From Bolinopsis microptera (lineage: Eukaryota; Ctenophora; Tentaculata; Lobata; Bolinopsidae): 64,000 nt of DNA. Of this stretch, positions 57,310-64,000 are shown in pieces. The number at the start of each line of letters is the position of its first letter. Within the stretch, counting starts at the first letter, position 1. A model generated the notes under the pieces. That model did not search any database. It saw only the letters and a program-made list of their open reading frames with translations, and had not been told where the DNA came from. Made by a program: the position numbers and the translations under genes. The DNA lies in NCBI RefSeq assembly GCF_026151205.1, contig NC_087080.1:16157337-16221336 (forward strand), read 5' to 3'.

Positions 57310-58030
57310 GTGTAGCTGTAATGCACTACTATTGGGTAATATAATAGAATTCCAGACTTTAGAGAACAATTTCTCCATCCTATCCACAAGACCACTTGCC
57401 CCATACTTTTACTGCTCATTAGAGATTTCGTCAATCCCAGCACTTTTGTGGTTCTTCAATTTTTTGAGACAGTTTAAAATCTCAAGTCTAGTGGGGGGAC
57501 CATCACCATCACCAAGATAAGGAAAGCAGGGAACCACTTCAAGATGGTCCAGGTCAGACAGGTCTGCATTCGTGGGAGGAGGGTTTAATAGCTCCGAAAA
57601 ATGTTCTCCCCATCTATCTCTCTCTGAGCAGAGGGATCAGCAATCAACTTCCCGGATTTGTCTCTTACAGCAGTTGATTTTCGATTCTTCTTACCGGACA
57701 GTGTTTTTATCCGTTGCCAGACTTCCGTTTGCCGGCCATGGACATCAACTGTTTCCAGATCTGCTGCAACTCTAAGAGCCCAATTCTCATCGTCTTTCCT
57801 GCAGCTCTTTTTGACAAGTTTGTTGGCCCGAGAATATTCGCTCCTATTGTTGTTGTCAATAGGAGCCATTTGTTTGATCTTACTGCGTTCTGCAATAAGG
57901 CTTTTTGTCTCCTGAAACAAATGCTGCTGCTTTCTGCGCCGGGGGCGCTCACCCAGTACCTCCATAGACACTTCTTTAATAGTATCCTTAACTAATGTCC
58001 ATTCTCCATCAAGATTCTCCTCCATTAGTT
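57310..58030 (-). pseudogene. Broken non-LTR retroelement gene (endonuclease-RT linker and start of RT)
   Basis: The minus strand at 58025-57585 is open for 146 codons: WTLVKDTIKEVSMEVLGERP, then a basic helical linker, then AVRDKSGKLIADPSAQRE. After a frameshift near 57590 the RT start follows: RLEILNCLKKLKNHKSAGID, matching the EI..AI+KLK..KA.G.DGI block, then a stop after SNEQ. The layout is typical of the endonuclease-to-RT region of RTE/BovB and similar clades. The endonuclease, the RT catalytic core and the 3' end are missing. Confidence 0.75.
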
Positions 58031-58544
58031 CTACTTATATCGCGTTAGAACTTATCCAAGTTAGGATTAATCGTCATAGGATTTTATGTTTCTAAAGCTG
58101 TAATTACGTTGCCAGGTATCCTTACTTTTTGCTTGGAAGGGAGGTGGGTGCTAATCTCCATTTTCCGCTTCATATCTACAATATCTCACACATGTATTAG
58201 TCACCCCCTCACATGCGAATGAGACATGCTGTGTTGACACACCTCTCAAGGTGTCAGTATGCTCGTTTAGAGCACTTTTCCTACACTCGTATAACTTGGT
58301 TTAATTCCTTAATTTCATTTACCATATGCCGCATAATGCAACTCGTTCAAGGTCTCTACTTCTCGTTCAAGGTCTTTACTTCTCGTTCGAGGTCTCTACT
58401 TCGAGTTTGTTTGTGACTCATGTCTGACAAATTCTTTTAAAAGCCGATGTTAAAGATCATTGTTAAAGATGTTGTTTTGGAAATATATCATCTTGACAAC
58501 TCACAGTTTTAACTACTTTCTAACTGCTATTTTGCCGACGGTCG
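58031..58544. other. No gene recognised
   Basis: A 20-bp phrase with CTCGTTCAAGGTCTCTACTT occurs three to four times at 58346-58405. Nothing else. Confidence 0.5.
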
Positions 58545-60945
58545 CCTGTAGTCTACTCTTTGCTTGGTTCCCTTCCTGTAGTCTACTCTTTGCTTGGTTC
58601 CCTTCCTGTAGTTTACTCTTTGCTTGGTTCCCTTCCTGTAGTCTCCTCTTTGCTTGGTTCCCTTTCTGTAGTCTACTCTTTGCTTGGTTCCCTTCCTGTA
58701 GTCTACTCTTTGCTTGGTTCCCTTCCTGTAGTCTCCTCTTTGCTTGGTTCCCTTTCTGTTGTCTACTCTTTGCTTGGTTCCCTTCCTGTAGTCTACTCTT
58801 TGCTTGGTTCCCTTCCTGTAGTCTCCTCTTTGCTTGGTTCCCTTCCTGTAGTCTACTCTTTGCTTGGTTCCCTTCCTGTAGTCTACTCTTTGCTTGGTTC
58901 CCTTCCTGTAGTCTACTCTTTGCTTGGTTCCCTTCCTGTAGTCTACTATTTGCTTGGTTCCGGCCTTCCTGTAATCTACTCTTTGCTTGGTTCCCTTTCT
59001 GTAGTCTACTCTTTGCTTGGTTCCCTTCCTGTAGTCTCCTCTTTGCTTGGTTCCCTTTCTGTAGTCTACTCTTTGCTTGGTTCCCTTTCTGTAGTCTACT
59101 CTTTGCTTGGTTCCCTTCCTGTAGTCTACTCTTTGCTTGGTTCCCTTCCTGTAGTCTCCTCTTTGCTTAGTTCCCTTTCTGTAGTCTACTCTTTGCTTGG
59201 TTCCCTTTATGTAGTCTCCTCTTTGCTTGGTTTCCTTCCTGTAGTCTACTCTTTGCTAGGTTCCCTTCCTGCAGTCTCTTCTTTGCTTGGTTTCCTTTCC
59301 TGTAGTCTCCTCTTTGCTTGGTTCCCTTCCTGTAGTCTCCTCTTTGCTTGGTTCCCTTTCTGTAGTCTACTCTTTGCTTGGTTCCCTTCCTGTAGTCTAC
59401 TCTTTGCTTGGTTCCCTTCCTGTAGTCTACTCTTTGCTTGGTTCCCTTCCTGTAGTCTCCTCTTTGCTTGGTTCCCTTCCTGTAGTCTCCTCTTTGCTTG
59501 GTTCCCTTCCTGTAGTCTCCTATTTGCTTGGTTCCCTTCCTGTAGTCTATTTTTTGCTTGGTTCCCTTCCTGTAGTCTACTCTTTGCTTGGTTCCCTTTA
59601 TGTAGTCTACTCTTTGCTTGGTTTTTTTCCTGTAGTCTACTCTTTGCTTGGTTCCCTTCCTGTAGTCTACTCTTTGCTTGGTTCCCTTTCTGTAGTCTAC
59701 TCTTTGCTTGGTTCCCTTCCTGTAGTCTACTCTTTGCTTGGTTCCCTTCCTGTAGTCTACTCTTTGCTTGGTTCCCTTCCTGTAGTCTACTCTTTGCTTG
59801 GTTCCCTTTCTGTAGTCTACTCTTTGCTTGGTTCCCTTCCTGTAGTCTACTATTTGCTTGGTTCCCATCCTGTAGTCTATTCTTTGCTTGGTTCCCTTTC
59901 TATAGTCTCCTCTCTGCTTGGTTCCCTTCCTGTAGTCTCCTCTCTGCTTGGTTCCCTTCCTGTAGTCTACTCTTTCTTTGGTTCCCTTCCTGTAGTCTAC
60001 TCTTTGCTTGGTTCCCTTCCTGTAGTATACTCTTTGCTTGGTTCCCTTCCTGTAGTCTACTATTTGCTTGGTTCCCTTCCTGTAGTCTACTCTTTGCTTG
60101 GTTCCCTTTCTGTAGTCTCCTCTTTGCTTGGTTCCCTTTCTGTAGTCTACTCTTTGCTTGGTTCCCTTCCTGTAGTCTCCTCTTTGTTTGGTTCCCTTCC
60201 TGTAGTCTACTCTTTGCTAGGTTCCCTTCCTGTAGTCTCCTCTTTGCTTGGTTCCCTTCCTGTAGTCTCCTCTTTGCTTGGTTCCCTTCCTGTAGTCTAC
60301 TTTTTGCTTGGTTCCCTTCCTGTAGTCTACTCTTTGCTTGGTTCCCTTTATGTAGTCTACTCTTTGCTTGGTTTTTTTCCTGTAGTCTACTCTTTGCTTG
60401 GTTCCCTTCCTGTAGTCTCCTCTTTGCTTGGTCCCCTTCCTGTAGTCTACTCTTTGCTTGGTTCCCTTCCTGTAGTCTACTCTTTGCTTGGTCCCCTTCC
60501 TGTAGTCTACTCTTTGCTTGGTTCCCTTTCTGTAGTTTACTCTTTGCTTGGTTCCCTTTCTGTAGTCTACTCTTTGCTTGGTTCCCTTCCTGTAGTCTCC
60601 TCTTTGCTTGGTCCCCTTCCTGTAGTCTACTCTTTGCTTGGTCCCCTTCCTGTAGTCTACTCTTTGCTTGGTTCCCTTCCTGTAGTCTACTCTTTGCTTG
60701 GTCCCCTTCCTGTAGTCTACTCTTTGCTTGGTTCCCTTCCTGTAGTCTCCTCTTTGCTTGGTTCCCTTCCTGTAGTCTCCTCTTTGCTTGGTTCCCTTTC
60801 TGTAGTCTACTCTTTGCTTGGTTCCCTTCCTGTAGTCTACTCTTTGCTTGGTTCCCTTTATGTAGTCTCCTCTTTGCTTGGTTTCCTTCCTGTAGTCTAC
60901 TCTTTGCTTGGTTCCCCTCCTGTAGTATACTATTTGCAGATCTAG
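58545..60945 (+). repeat. 30-bp minisatellite, about 80 units, acceptor-like on the plus strand
   Basis: The unit is TCTACTCTTTGCTTGGTTCC plus CTTCCTGTAG. Each copy thus has a pyrimidine tract followed by TAG. CTTTC, CTCCT and TTTAT variants are common. One unit near 58960 has a 3-base insertion. The long frames on both strands are by-products of a stop-free unit divisible by three. Confidence 0.95.
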
Positions 60946-61227
60946 GAAGGATCTAGCGCTCCTACTCACGTTGTACGTTCCCACCTCCCCTATAATCATC
61001 TATCTATTTTTGTTATGCAGGATAAGCCCCAGCCACATTCCACAGGCAGACTTATGAACTGTCCGTGAAGTTAGCCACAGTAGTATATGGTACATACTAC
61101 TAGCAACCCCCCTGCTTGCCACCCACGCTTTATTTAGAGTGTGAACTATAATCCGGTTAATCGCTGCCATTCCCTCTCCATGTATTCCCTTCCTTCTATA
61201 CTACTACCAGTGTAGTGCCACCACGGT

Positions 61228-61262
61228 GAAGTACCAAGGTGGTGCCACCACCTTGGTACTTC
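61228..61262. repeat. Perfect 17-bp-arm palindrome
   Basis: GAAGTACCAAGGTGGTG, one C, then its exact complement. It lies 45 bases before the second (TAG)n tract. Confidence 0.95.
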
Positions 61263-61306
61263 CATCCTTCCCCGTACTATATCCGCCTCTTTTCCCGCTT
61301 CAAGTT

Positions 61307-63308
<2,002 letters not shown>

Positions 63309-64000
63309 GTTCTCCACGTACACCTAGTTGCTTGGTGGAGATTATGAGTGTTCTCCAAGTACACCTAGTTGCTTGGTGGAGATTACGAGTGTTCTCCACG
63401 TACACCTAGTTGCTTGGTGGAGATTATGAGTGTTCTCCACGTACACCTAGTTGCTTGGTGGAGATTATGAGTGTTCTCCAAGTACACCTAGTTGCTTGGT
63501 GGAGATTATGAGTGTTCTCCACGTACACCTAGTTGCTTGGTGGAGATTATGAGTGTTCTCCACGTACACCTAGTTGCTTGGTGGAGATTACGAGTGTTCT
63601 CCACGTACACCTAGTTGCTTGGTGGAGATTATGAGTGTTCTCCACGTACACCTAGTTGCTTGGTGGAGATTATGAGTGTTCTCCAAGTACACCTAGTTGC
63701 TTGGTGGAGATTATGAGTGTTCTCCACGTACACCTAGTTGCTTGGTGGAGATTATGAGTGTTCTCCACGTACACCTAGTTGCTTGGTGGAGATTATGAGT
63801 GTTCTCCACGTACACCTAGTTGCTTGGTGGAGATTATGAGTGTTCTCCACGTACACCTAGTTGCTTGGTGGAGATTATGAGTGTTCTCCAAGTACACCTA
63901 GTTGCTTGGTGGAGATTATGAGTGTTCTCCACGTACACCTAGTTGCTTGGTGGAGATTATGAGTGTTCTCCACGTACACCTAGTTGCTTGGTGGAGATTA
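63309..64000 (+). repeat. 41-bp minisatellite, about 17 units, running off the window
   Basis: Units contain GTTCTCCACGTACACCTAGT and TTGCTTGGTGGAGATTATGA. TCTCCAC and GTGGAGA can pair within each unit. The variants are CACG/CAAG and TTATG/TTACG. Confidence 0.95.

Noticed and set aside
58460-60999. 798-, 552-, 260- and 233-codon frames
   Set aside because: The 30-bp unit is divisible by three and stop-free on both strands. No start context or domain supports them.
61018-61060. Possible plus-strand exon after GTTATGCAG
   Set aside because: The acceptor is good, but phase 1 hits a stop at once, and the other two phases end within 15 codons with no donor.

Overview
This is eukaryotic, almost certainly invertebrate metazoan, genomic DNA. 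The signs are short spliced exons with GT-AG borders, an interstitial TTAGGG array, a tRNA-derived SINE, fragments of several non-LTR and Penelope-like retroelements, a DUF7869-type transposon protein and MITE-like elements. The mix resembles sponge or cnidarian genomes, but nothing fixes the taxon. There is no bacterial gene organisation, no CRISPR array and no operon. By my addition of array lengths, roughly 40% of the window is tandem repeat (units of 3 to 64 bp). Most long open reading frames here are by-products of stop-free repeat units and are not genes.

The best gene lies on the minus strand at 1-9147. It has six exons (9147-9086, 8919-8529, 8390-8060, 3904-3779, 1961-1827, 184 to the window edge). 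All five splice junctions have canonical signals and compatible phases. It encodes at least 409 residues: a basic N terminus, an acidic region with five 10-residue VPEQQ-type repeats, a coiled coil, and a Cys/His-rich putative zinc-binding end. Its introns are swollen by minisatellites. The last visible intron is almost entirely a 40-bp array of 40 units, and every unit carries the intron's own 3' splice site. Weaker candidates are a start exon at 22800-22872 followed by ten 44-bp copies of its 5' splice site, a proline-rich plus-strand gene (49486-49706, 51731-51781, possibly 56454-56567 and 57030-57061), a minus-strand terminal exon with one transmembrane helix (47618-47961), and a plus-strand terminal exon (48079-48215).

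Region by region: 0.2-9.1 kb is the coiled-coil gene with four intronic arrays and a retroelement fragment. 10.4-11.8 kb is a nearly pure (TAG)n tract. 12.8-18.0 kb is a 5.25-kb inverted repeat whose arms carry broken DUF7869 transposon genes, with telomere-type repeats in the spacer. 18.4-18.9 kb is a 506-bp MITE. 20.0-21.4 kb holds one non-LTR retroelement nested in another, with a 14-bp target-site duplication. 21.6-28.6 kb contains four arrays and an RT fragment. 30-40.5 kb is a 10.5-kb C-rich megasatellite interrupted by a palindromic element. 42-51 kb has dispersed repeats, retroelement fragments and arrays, including one of CRE sites. 53.7-54.6 kb is a heptamer satellite split by a SINE. 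57.3-58.0 kb is a broken RT gene. 58.5-60.9 kb is a 30-bp array with splice-acceptor-like units. A 41-bp array runs off the right edge.

The main theme is tandem arrays lying on or beside splice sites, and transposons nested inside arrays. Every repeat count comes from reading by eye, and no similarity search was possible.
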